From assembly GCF_020215645.1 (NCBI RefSeq), contig NZ_CP084058.1, forward strand, positions 11,586,501-11,650,500: a stretch of 64,000 nt of DNA, in the 5' to 3' direction. This document shows, one piece after another, positions 56,912 to 64,000 of the stretch (position 1 is the stretch's first letter; every line of letters starts with the position of its first letter). Below the pieces are notes generated by a model. It ran no database searches and was not told the DNA's origin. It was given only the letters and a program-made list of their open reading frames with translations. The translations under genes and the position numbers were made by a program. This stretch comes from Nonomuraea gerenzanensis (lineage in GTDB: Bacteria; Actinomycetota; Actinomycetes; Streptosporangiales; Streptosporangiaceae).

Positions 56912-58276
56912 GTGATCCGAGGTTACGCAGAGCAGCCGAGCCCACGCGCGGGCGGCCAGGTGACGTTGCGGGTGGCGACGGACGCGCCCCGGTTCAGGGT
57001 GGAGCTCTTCCGTTGCGGTGACGGGCTGACGCTGTGCGAGAAGTCGCCGTGGCTGCCCGGCGTGGACGCTCCCCCGCACCTGCCGTCCCACGACTGGGGC
57101 GAGCCGGGCACGGGGCTGCGCGGCGAGCACCTGCCGGCCTGGCCCGCCCACCCGATGCCGGCGCCCGCCGAGCCGGGCGTGTACGTCGCGGTGCTGGTGG
57201 AGGGCGACGGCGACGGCTGCGACAGGACCGACCCCGACCGGACGACGGCCGACGGGCGGGAGGCCAAGGCGCTGTTCGTGGTGCGTCCCGCGCGCCCGTC
57301 GGCCCGCGTGCTCTACAAGCTGCCGCTGCTGACCTACCACGCCTACAACCTGATCGACGGGCACGCCTACGACCCGGGGAGCGCGGCCGGGCACTGGTGC
57401 CTGTACAACCTGCCGCGCCCGGAGGAGGTGCCCGGCGGGCTCGCCCCTGGCGTGGGGCTGCACCGGCCCGGCGGCGGCACGGGCGCGACGCCGTACGACA
57501 TCACGAACTTCGACCCCTACGACCCCACGCCGCGCCAGACCTACGTGCACTGGGACGGCCCGTTCGTGGCCTGGCTGGCGCGGCGCGGCTACGCGGTGGA
57601 CCTCTGCACGGACCTGGACCTGCACCGGGAGGGCGCCGAGCTGCTGGAACCGTACCGGCTGCTGGTGAGCGCGGGGCACGACGAGTACTGGAGCGACGCC
57701 ATGCGCGCGGCCGTGGCGCGGCACGTGGCGGGCGGCGGCAACGCGGCCTTCTTCGGCGGCAACACCTGCTGGTGGCGGGTGGTCTTCCACGACGCGGTCA
57801 CCTTCTCCCGCGTCGGCTTCTGGCACGAGGAGGGCGCGCCGGAGAACGAGCTGATCGGCGTGAGCTTCCGCAACGGCGGCGAGCGCGACCGCGACGAGCA
57901 CCCGGTGCCGGTGGGGTTCCGGGTGCAGCACGCCGATCACTGGGTGTACGAGGGCACGGGGCTGCGCGACGGCGAGGTGTTCGGGCTGGCGGAGAACCTG
58001 GTGGGCTACGAGTGCGACGGCGCCGCGTTCGACCGGGAGGCGGGGCCGCCGTACACGCCCACGGGGGCGGACGGCACGCCGCCCGGGTTCACGATCCTGG
58101 GCGTGGGCGACGCCAGGGCGAGCGGCTGGGGCCTGGGCAACGGCGCCGCCACCATGGGCCTGCACACGGGCGGCGGCACCGTCTTCAACGCCGCCACCAC
58201 CGACTGGGTGCGCGGCCTGGCGACCTCGCCGGCGGTCGAGCGCATCACGGCGAACGTGCTCGACCGCCTCGGCTGA
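56912..58276 (+). CDS. N,N-dimethylformamidase beta-subunit-like protein
   Basis: 454 residues from the GTG at 56912 (GAGGG eight bases upstream; the GTG at 56897 is an alternative). Ig-like N-terminal part with FRVELFRCGDG, then a catalytic-like region DFWW-type segments: LLTYHAYNLIDG, WLARRGYAVDLCTDLDLH, LLVSAGHDEYWSDAMR, GGNAAFFGGNTCWWRV. These match the large-subunit domain of dimethylformamidase, where Fe is bound by Tyr/Tyr/Glu. The gene for the small alpha subunit was not seen, so the substrate may differ. Its stop lies in a tandem repeat shared with the carbamoyltransferase. Confidence 0.85.
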   Translation: MIRGYAEQPSPRAGGQVTLRVATDAPRFRVELFRCGDGLTLCEKSPWLPGVDAPPHLPSHDWGEPGTGLRGEHLPAWPAHPMPAPAEPGVYVAVLVEGDGDGCDRTDPDRTTADGREAKALFVVRPARPSARVLYKLPLLTYHAYNLIDGHAYDPGSAAGHWCLYNLPRPEEVPGGLAPGVGLHRPGGGTGATPYDITNFDPYDPTPRQTYVHWDGPFVAWLARRGYAVDLCTDLDLHREGAELLEPYRLLVSAGHDEYWSDAMRAAVARHVAGGGNAAFFGGNTCWWRVVFHDAVTFSRVGFWHEEGAPENELIGVSFRNGGERDRDEHPVPVGFRVQHADHWVYEGTGLRDGEVFGLAENLVGYECDGAAFDREAGPPYTPTGADGTPPGFTILGVGDARASGWGLGNGAATMGLHTGGGTVFNAATTDWVRGLATSPAVERITANVLDRLG

Positions 58277-58377
58277 GGCTCACCCAGGCCGGCCTCGGTC
58301 GCAGCCGGCTGAGGTTCACCCCGGCCGGCCTCGGTCGCAGGCGGCTGAGGCTCACTCCGGGGGCGGCCTCGGCAGCG
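58270..58377. repeat. Three 36-bp tandem repeats between convergent genes
   Basis: Units start at 58270, 58306 and 58342 with CGGCTGAGG(C/T)TCAC. The first contains the stop of the DMFase-like gene, the third the stop of the carbamoyltransferase (58352-58354). Confidence 0.85.
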
Positions 58378-60040
58378 GCGGCTCCTCCTGCTTGCGGATC
58401 AGGTACGGCGGCATCGCCAGCGCGTGCATGCCGGTGTCGAGCAGCGTCCCGATCGAGTGCTCCGGCGTCTCCGTCAGCGGCTCGCCCGGCCCGTTCAGCG
58501 AGGTGTTGATCAGGACGGGCGTGCCCGTGCGCTCGTGCCACCTGTCCAGCAGCGCGTGCAGGAACGGCGTGCTCTCCCGGGTGACCGTCTGCAGCCTGGC
58601 CGTGCCGTCCACGTGCGTGATCCCCGGCAGCCGGTCGCGGTGCTCGGCGCGGACGGCGGCGGCGTACTGCATGAACGGGGCGGGCCTGTCCACCTCGAAC
58701 AGCCGCTCGGCGTGCTCGGCCAGCACCAGCGGCGCCAGCGGGCGGAACCACTCGCGCCCCTTGACCTGGAAGTTGATGTAGTCCTGCATGTCGGGGTTGC
58801 GCGGGTCGCCGAGGATGCTGCGGTTGCCCAGGGCGCGCGGCCCCGACTCGCTGCGGCCCTGGTGCAGCCCGATGACGCGGCCGCTCTCCAGCAGCGTGAC
58901 CAGCGTGCCGGGCAGGTCGGCCGGCTGCTCGGCGTACAGGCCGGCGGGCAGGGCGCGCACGGCCGCCTCGATCTCGCTCTCGTCGGGCTCCGGGCCGAGG
59001 AAGTCGTCCGTCCAGCGGAAGCGGCTGTCCACGCCGAGGCAGGCGATGAGCCCGTACAGGGCGCAGCCCACGGCCGTGCCGCCGTCGTGCGGGCTGGGCG
59101 GGATGAACACCTCGCGGAACGGCGACTCGCGGATCAGCCTGCCGTTGGCCGAGCAGTTGAGCGCGGTGCCGCCGGCGAAGGCCAGCGCGTCCAGGCCGGT
59201 CCGGGCGTGCAGCCAGGCGGTCACCCCGGCCAGCGCCCGCTCGAAGGCGCGCTGGCCGGCGGCCGCCAGGTTCGCGGCGCGGCGGAACTCCTCGCCGCCC
59301 GGCTCGTAGCAGAACGCCTCGCCCCGGCCGAACGTCTCCAGCCAGGCGGGCGGGATGTGCACCTCGTGACCACGTACGTCGAGGTCGGGCAGGCCCAGCG
59401 CGTCCGGGTCGCCGAACGGCGCCAGGCCCATCACCTTGCCCTCGTTGCCCTCGCCCTCGGGCCACATCGTCTTCGTCAGCAGCGCGTAGAAGCAGCCGAG
59501 CCCGGCGGGCCTGGCCCAGTCGCCGTCCCAGAGCTGCTTGGCCAGGCACTCCAGCCGCCCGCGCCCGCACCGGTAGAACGAGGCGACCTCCAGCAGGTCG
59601 CCGTCCGTGCCCGGCGGCAGCGGGACCTCCTCGGTGAAGTCCCGCACCCGGCTCCCCTGCGCGTCGATCACCAGCCCCGCAGCCTCCTCGAACGGCGAGG
59701 GGTAGAACGCGCTGTAGAGGTGGCTGAGGTGGTGCGAGACCAGCACGATCGGCGCGCCGTCCGTCAGGCCGAGCGTCTCGCGCACCTCCTCCTGGTACGC
59801 GGGCGCGTGCTCGATCTCGGTGTCGGACGAGTAGCCCTCCACGACCAGGTCCACCGGCTCCTTCAGCAGCGGCATGGCCGGCAGGTAACGGTCGGGCAGG
59901 TCGCCGAGGCGGCCCCAATGGTGCTTGCGCCGGCTGACGCGCTCCTTCTGCAGGCTGTACATGCCGGACTCGCCCACCGCGACGGCGATGGAGCCATCCT
60001 GGGTGCGATTTATACCGACGACGATGGGAAAATCCGCCAT
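58352..60040 (-). CDS. NodU/CmcH-type O-carbamoyltransferase
   Basis: 562 residues from the ATG at 60040, with AGGAGG eight bases upstream. N-terminal Kae1-like ATPase-fold half (VVGINRTQDGSIAVAVGESG; SHHLSHLYSAFYPSPFEEAAGLVIDAQG with the His pair for the metal) and a C-terminal domain with GPRALGNRSILGDPR near residue 395 and TPVLINTSLNGPGEPL. The enzyme makes carbamoyl-adenylate from carbamoyl phosphate and ATP and transfers the carbamoyl group to a hydroxyl of a natural product, sugar or antibiotic. No biosynthetic cluster is adjacent. Divergent from an APC permease. Confidence 0.93.
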   Translation of the reverse strand: MADFPIVVGINRTQDGSIAVAVGESGMYSLQKERVSRRKHHWGRLGDLPDRYLPAMPLLKEPVDLVVEGYSSDTEIEHAPAYQEEVRETLGLTDGAPIVLVSHHLSHLYSAFYPSPFEEAAGLVIDAQGSRVRDFTEEVPLPPGTDGDLLEVASFYRCGRGRLECLAKQLWDGDWARPAGLGCFYALLTKTMWPEGEGNEGKVMGLAPFGDPDALGLPDLDVRGHEVHIPPAWLETFGRGEAFCYEPGGEEFRRAANLAAAGQRAFERALAGVTAWLHARTGLDALAFAGGTALNCSANGRLIRESPFREVFIPPSPHDGGTAVGCALYGLIACLGVDSRFRWTDDFLGPEPDESEIEAAVRALPAGLYAEQPADLPGTLVTLLESGRVIGLHQGRSESGPRALGNRSILGDPRNPDMQDYINFQVKGREWFRPLAPLVLAEHAERLFEVDRPAPFMQYAAAVRAEHRDRLPGITHVDGTARLQTVTRESTPFLHALLDRWHERTGTPVLINTSLNGPGEPLTETPEHSIGTLLDTGMHALAMPPYLIRKQEEPPLPRPPPE

Positions 60041-60194
60041 CTGCGATGCCTCCTGATCGTGATCACGGGCACCGATACCCCAGGGGAGAACAAGTGGATC
60101 TCCCAACCGCGTAAGGGACACGTCAGCAGCGCTAAGAAAAGCGTGGCCGGCGGGATGCTGGCCAGGATCGGCGAATGCCCGCACCATACGGGGC

Positions 60195-61679
60195 GTGCCG
60201 TCAACCTCCGCGCCCGGCGCCGGGCCCGACCCGGTGGCCGGCAGGCTCGCCGCCGACCGCCTCGGCGCGCCCACCGTCGTCTACTTCGTCCTGTCGGCCG
60301 CCGCGCCGCTCACCGTCGTCGCCGGGGTCATCACCACCGGGTACGCCGTCACCGGGATCACCGGGCTGCCGATCGCCTTCCTGGTCGTGGGCGCCGTGCT
60401 GGCGGTCTTCGCGGTCGGGTACGTGGCGATGGCCCGGCACCTGGCCAACGCCGGCGCGTTCTACACCTACGTCACCAGAGGGCTCGGCCGCCCGGCCGGC
60501 ATCGCGGCGGCCTGGGTGGCGCTGATCGCGTACAACACGCTGCAGGTCGCCCTCTACGGCGCGTTCGGCGTGGCGACCGCGCCGCTGCTGGAAGGGTGGC
60601 TGGGCGTCACGCCCGCCTGGTGGGTCGTCTCGCTGGCCGCCTGGGCGCTCGTCGCGGCGCTCGGCCTGGCGCGGGTGGACGTCAACGGCCGCCTGCTGGC
60701 CGTGCTGCTGACCGCCGAGGTGGCGGTCATCCTGCTGTTCGACCTGGCCGACCTGATCAACCCGGCGGCGGCCGGCCACACCTTGGAGACGCTGTCGCCG
60801 GCCGCGCTGTTCGTGCCGGGCGTGGGGGCGCTGCTGGTGCTGGCGACGTTGGGGTTCGTCGGGTTCGAGTCGTCCGTGGTGTTCTCCGAGGAGAGCAGGC
60901 AGCCGCGGCGTACGGTGCCGGTGGCGACGTACGCGTCCGTGACGATCATCGCCCTGGTGTACGCGCTGTCGGCGTGGGCGATGACCGTCGCCACGGGGCC
61001 CGACGCCATCGTGGCCACCGCGCGGCGCGACCAGGCGGACACCATCTTCGTGCTGGCCGGGGCGCACCTGGGCCCCGTCGTGGTGGACCTCGCCAGGGTG
61101 CTCTTCGCCACCAGCGTCCTGGCCGCGATGATCTCCTTCCACAACACCAGCTCCCGCTACTTCTTCGCGCTCGGCCGCGAGCGGGTGCTGCCGGCCTTCT
61201 TCGCCAGGACCCGGGCCCGCAGCGGGGCGCCCCAGGCGGGCTCGCTCGCGCAGAGCGTGCTCGGCCTGGCCACGATCCTGTTCTACGCGGCCCTCGGCCT
61301 CGACCCGCTCGTGCGGCTCTTCTTCTACGGCGGCGCGTTCGGTGGGCTCGGCGTGCTGCTGCTGCTCTTCCTGACGTCCATCGCGATCATCGTCTTCTTC
61401 GCCCGGCAGCCGAGCGGCGAGACGCTCGGCCGGCGGGTGATCGCGCCCGTGCCCGCCGCGATCGCGCTGGCCGTGATGGTGTGGCTGGCGCTGGACAACT
61501 TCTGGGCGCTGCTGGGCGTGCCGGAGGGCGACGCCCTGGCGTGGGTGCTGCCGGCCGTCTACGGGGTCGCGGCGGCGCTCGGGGTGGTGTGGGCGTTCGT
61601 GCTGCGTGCCGGACGGCCCGCCGTTTACGCTGCGGTGGGGACGGGCGCCAAGGTCGCCGGCGTCCCCGACGGCGCTTGA
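60195..61679 (+). CDS. APC-superfamily amino acid permease
   Basis: 494 residues from the GTG at 60195. About twelve membrane spans, starting GAPTVVYFVLSAAAPLTVVAGVITTGYA; the APC signature GFVGFESSVVFSEESRQPRRTVP lies mid-protein, then SFHNTSSRYFFALGRERVLP. Transports an amino acid or amine by secondary active transport. CATACG six bases before the GTG may be a -10 of a leaderless mRNA. Divergent from the carbamoyltransferase; followed by a GNAT gene 23 bp on. Confidence 0.92.
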   Translation: MPSTSAPGAGPDPVAGRLAADRLGAPTVVYFVLSAAAPLTVVAGVITTGYAVTGITGLPIAFLVVGAVLAVFAVGYVAMARHLANAGAFYTYVTRGLGRPAGIAAAWVALIAYNTLQVALYGAFGVATAPLLEGWLGVTPAWWVVSLAAWALVAALGLARVDVNGRLLAVLLTAEVAVILLFDLADLINPAAAGHTLETLSPAALFVPGVGALLVLATLGFVGFESSVVFSEESRQPRRTVPVATYASVTIIALVYALSAWAMTVATGPDAIVATARRDQADTIFVLAGAHLGPVVVDLARVLFATSVLAAMISFHNTSSRYFFALGRERVLPAFFARTRARSGAPQAGSLAQSVLGLATILFYAALGLDPLVRLFFYGGAFGGLGVLLLLFLTSIAIIVFFARQPSGETLGRRVIAPVPAAIALAVMVWLALDNFWALLGVPEGDALAWVLPAVYGVAAALGVVWAFVLRAGRPAVYAAVGTGAKVAGVPDGA

Positions 61680-61702
61680 TCGACGAGAGGAGACCTGGGC
61701 CG

Positions 61703-62368
61703 ATGGCAGAGACGTTCCCAGCAGGGCCGGCGGAGGCGTTCGGGCCGTGGCCGGTGTACCACCGCGAGAGCGGGGCGGCGTTCGCCTTACGGCCCGCCGT
61801 CCGCCTGGCGACGGCGGACGACGCGCAGCGGGTCGCCGAGCTGATCGCGACCGCCTTCGCGGGGCTGCGCCCCATGGCCTACCTGGTGCCCAGCCGCCGG
61901 GATCGGCACCGGGTCATGACCGCCAACTACCGGATCTTCGTGGAGCACGCCGTCGAGCACGGCGAGATCCACCTCATCGACGACGGCCCCGCGGTGGCGG
62001 TGTGGTTCCCCTACACCTCGCCGCTGCCCGCCCCCGACGACTACGACCGCAGGCTGGCCGCGGCCACCGGCGAGTGGGTGGACCGCTTCCGCACGCTGGA
62101 CGAGCTGTTCGAGCAGAACCACCCGGCGGACCCGCACCACCACCTGGCGTTCCTGGCGGTGCACCCCGACCGGCAGAACGAGGGGCTGGGCACGGCCCTG
62201 CTGCAGTACCAGCACGCCAGGCTGGACGGGCTGCCCGCCTACCTGGAGGCCAGCGACCCGCGCAACCGCGACCTGTACGCCCGGCACGGCTACCAGGCAC
62301 GCGAGCCGTTCGCGCTGCCGGACGGCACCCTGTACTGGCCGATGTGGCGGCCGGGGAGCGATTTGTGA
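61703..62368 (+). CDS. GNAT-family N-acetyltransferase
   Basis: 221 residues, ATG at 61703 with GAGAGGAG upstream. The acetyl-CoA loop is VHPDRQNEGLGTALLQYQH near residue 150, followed by YLEASDPRNRDLYARHGY, the typical second half. Substrate unknown. It is 23 bp downstream of the permease, so the two may form one transcript: import of an amine followed by acetylation is possible. Confidence 0.9.
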   Translation: MAETFPAGPAEAFGPWPVYHRESGAAFALRPAVRLATADDAQRVAELIATAFAGLRPMAYLVPSRRDRHRVMTANYRIFVEHAVEHGEIHLIDDGPAVAVWFPYTSPLPAPDDYDRRLAAATGEWVDRFRTLDELFEQNHPADPHHHLAFLAVHPDRQNEGLGTALLQYQHARLDGLPAYLEASDPRNRDLYARHGYQAREPFALPDGTLYWPMWRPGSDL

Positions 62369-62477
62369 GGCGTCACAGATTTGACCGCTGACATTTACTC
62401 CCCTGTCCAGTTCACAGAATGACGAGCATGGCTCATCGTGTGTCTGCGAATCCAACCGCGACCACGGGAGAGCCCAC

Positions 62478-63593
62478 ATGCGCCGCCGTACCTTCCTGAC
62501 AGCCGTGCCCGCGTCGGTGGCGTTCTCGGGGGCGGTGTGGCACGAGGCCGTGGCGTCGGTGTCCGCCGGGGCGAGCCCGTACGGGCCGCTCGGCGCGCCC
62601 GACGCCAACGGCATGGCGTTACCCGCCGGCTTCACCGGGCGCGTGGTGGCCAGGTCGGGCCGCAGCGTCGGCGGCACGCTCTGGCACCCGGCGCCCGACG
62701 GCGGCGCCTGCTTCCCCGACGGCACCGGCTGGATCTACGTGTCCAACTCGGAGGTGCCGCTGATCGGCGGCGCCTCGGCGATCAGGTTCAGGGCGGACGG
62801 GTCGATCGAGCGCGCGTACCGGATCCTGAGCGGCACGAACCTCAACTGCGCCGGCGGTGCCACCCCCTGGAACACCTGGCTGTCGTGCGAGGAGATCTTC
62901 CGCGGCCGGGTGTACGAGACCGACCCGTACGGCACCCGCGCGGCCCAGCCCCGCCCCGCCATGGGCCGCTTCAAGCACGAGGCCGCCGCCTGCGACCCCG
63001 ACCGCCGGGTCGTCTACCTGACCGAGGACGAGAGCGACGGCTGCTTCTACCGGTTCACCCCCACGACCTGGGGAGACCTGTCCAGCGGGCGGCTGGAGGT
63101 GCTGTGCGGCGACGGCGCCGGGTGGCGCGAGGTCCCCGATCCCACGCCCGGCGTGCTGGCGCGCCAGACCAGGCACCAGGTGCCGGAGGCCAGGCACTTC
63201 GACGGCGGCGAGGGCTGCCACTACGCCGCCGGCGTCTGCTACTTCACCGCCAAGGGCGACCGCAGGGTGTGGGCGTACGACACCGCCCGCCAGACCGTCA
63301 CCGCGATCTACGACGGCACCGGCACGCTCGACGGCGTGGACAACGTCACCGGCCTGAGAGGCGACCTCTACGTCGCCGAGGACGGCGGCAACATGGAGAT
63401 CAACATCATCACACCCGACGGCGTGGTGGCCCCGATCATGCGCCTCGACGGGCAGGCGCGGTCGGAGATCACCGGGCCCGCGTTCTCGTTCGACGGGACC
63501 CGGCTCTACTTCTCCTCCCAGCGCGGCACCAGCGGCGAGTCCGCGGGCACCGGAGGCATCACCTACGAGGTGACCGGCCCCTTCCGCCGCTGA
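62478..63593 (+). CDS. PhoX/DUF839-family Tat-exported protein
   Basis: 371 residues, ATG at 62478 with GGGAG upstream. Twin-arginine start MRRRTFLTAV with a short signal. DUF839 motifs: NTWLSCEE, FKHEAAACDPDRRVVYLTEDESDGCFYRF, RHFDGGEGCHYAAGVCYFTAKGDRRVW. The SCEE and TEDE acids are the calcium/iron ligands in PhoX alkaline phosphatases. The protein is shorter than PhoX (about 370 versus over 500 residues), so it may be a related phosphatase or phytase-like enzyme. It acts outside the cytoplasm. Confidence 0.88.
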   Translation: MRRRTFLTAVPASVAFSGAVWHEAVASVSAGASPYGPLGAPDANGMALPAGFTGRVVARSGRSVGGTLWHPAPDGGACFPDGTGWIYVSNSEVPLIGGASAIRFRADGSIERAYRILSGTNLNCAGGATPWNTWLSCEEIFRGRVYETDPYGTRAAQPRPAMGRFKHEAAACDPDRRVVYLTEDESDGCFYRFTPTTWGDLSSGRLEVLCGDGAGWREVPDPTPGVLARQTRHQVPEARHFDGGEGCHYAAGVCYFTAKGDRRVWAYDTARQTVTAIYDGTGTLDGVDNVTGLRGDLYVAEDGGNMEINIITPDGVVAPIMRLDGQARSEITGPAFSFDGTRLYFSSQRGTSGESAGTGGITYEVTGPFRR

Positions 63594-63662
63594 CCCCGGT
63601 CCTTCCGCGCCGACCGGCCACGGATTCCGCACCCCCCACCCCCCTGCCGGAAGGAGTCCCCC

Positions 63663-64000
63663 ATGGTCCGCCGCACGATCCTCCTGCTCACCGCGGTCTG
63701 GCTCGCCCTCTCCCTCTCCCCGCCCGCGCACGCCCAGGCCGAGGTGTACGTGGCCCTGGGCGACTCGGCCGCCGCCGGCCCGCTCGTGCCCAACCAGATC
63801 CACCTCGGCTGCCTGCGCTCCGACCGCAACTACCCGCGCCTGACCGCCCAGGCCATCGGCGCCGCCACCTTCCGCGACGCGACCTGCTCGGGCGCCGAGA
63901 CGGAGGACATGTACCAGCCGCAGAGCACCGAGCTGGGCGACGTGCCGCCCCAGCTCGACGCGCTCAGCCCGGACACCACGCTGGTCACGGTGCAGATCGG
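63663..64000 (+). CDS. Secreted SGNH/GDSL-family hydrolase, truncated by the window end
   Basis: At least 112 residues, ATG at 63663 with AAGGAG upstream. Sec signal peptide (LLLTAVWLALSLSPPAHA). Block I of SGNH hydrolases is VALGDSAAAGPL, with the nucleophile Ser. Later blocks lie outside the window. Expected activity: esterase or lipase. 69 bp after the PhoX-like gene. Confidence 0.85.
   Translation, partial: MVRRTILLLTAVWLALSLSPPAHAQAEVYVALGDSAAAGPLVPNQIHLGCLRSDRNYPRLTAQAIGAATFRDATCSGAETEDMYQPQSTELGDVPPQLDALSPDTTLVTVQI

Noticed and set aside
58424..61702. A 1,300-residue plus-strand frame upstream of and joined to the GNAT
   Set aside because: Only the last 221 residues (from 61703) are real; the rest is antisense to the carbamoyltransferase or out of frame with the permease.
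1..64000. A polyketide or non-ribosomal peptide biosynthetic cluster
   Set aside because: P450, FAD monooxygenases, SARP and carbamoyltransferase are present but scattered among unrelated operons, and no synthase genes occur.
1..64000. tRNA, rRNA or riboswitch
   Set aside because: No cloverleaf, rRNA-like sequence or recognisable riboswitch core was found while reading; the gaps are all short.

Overview
The window is very GC-rich with dense, strongly GC3-biased coding, GGAG-type ribosome binding sites, many GTG starts, Tat and lipoprotein signals, and large SARP and LuxR (LAL) regulators. This is the profile of a filamentous actinomycete; a Streptosporangiales genus such as Nonomuraea is my inference, not proven by any marker gene here. 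No rRNA, tRNA, CRISPR or phage genes were seen. There is one insertion sequence. About 50 genes cover the window, and no gene-free stretch exceeds 300 bases.

Layout. 1-2485 is the 5' part of a LAL-type ATPase regulator running off the left edge, followed by a charged DRxxA-repeat protein with an apparent frameshift. 3376-6275 is a divergent P450 / FAD-monooxygenase pair, followed by a DinB-like and an epimerase-like gene. 8131-12769 is a complete LIV-type ABC importer (livG-F-H-M-K order on the minus strand), divergent from a PucR regulator and an acyl-CoA ligase. 15737-19902 holds a membrane M28 peptidase, a TauE-type permease and an unknown membrane protein. 19958-25961 is a TetR repressor divergent from a five-gene aromatic meta-cleavage-like operon: extradiol dioxygenase, FAH hydrolase, MhpA-like hydroxylase, DUF3159-like membrane protein, MBL hydrolase. 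25948-33897 is a LacI-controlled sugar module: carbohydrate ABC importer, GH2 glycosidase and a secreted Asp-box glycosidase with a ricin-type lectin.

34646-41576 looks like one GntR-controlled regulon: GntR/FCD regulator, EamA transporter, polar-amino-acid ABC importer, a gamma-glutamylcyclotransferase-like protein and a VOC protein. The two ends carry the same 10-bp palindrome, CTGTATACAG. An intact IS1634-like element sits inside its main operon, exactly at the stop codon of the cyclotransferase-like gene.

41670-51841 has a second LAL regulator, a giant secreted M4-M28 double metallopeptidase, and an AfsR-like SARP. The SARP lies just upstream of a monooxygenase whose promoter carries SARP-style heptamer repeats. 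53164-64000 is a mix: a secreted unknown, a small unknown protein, an EstB-type beta-lactamase-fold hydrolase with its TetR, an amidase_3 lipoprotein, a DMFase-beta-like protein, a NodU/CmcH carbamoyltransferase, an APC permease, a GNAT, a PhoX-like Tat protein and a truncated SGNH hydrolase.

Recurring themes are regulators placed next to clear palindromic operators, hairpins or tandem duplications that overlap stop codons, and in-frame GC-rich minisatellites inside several genes.
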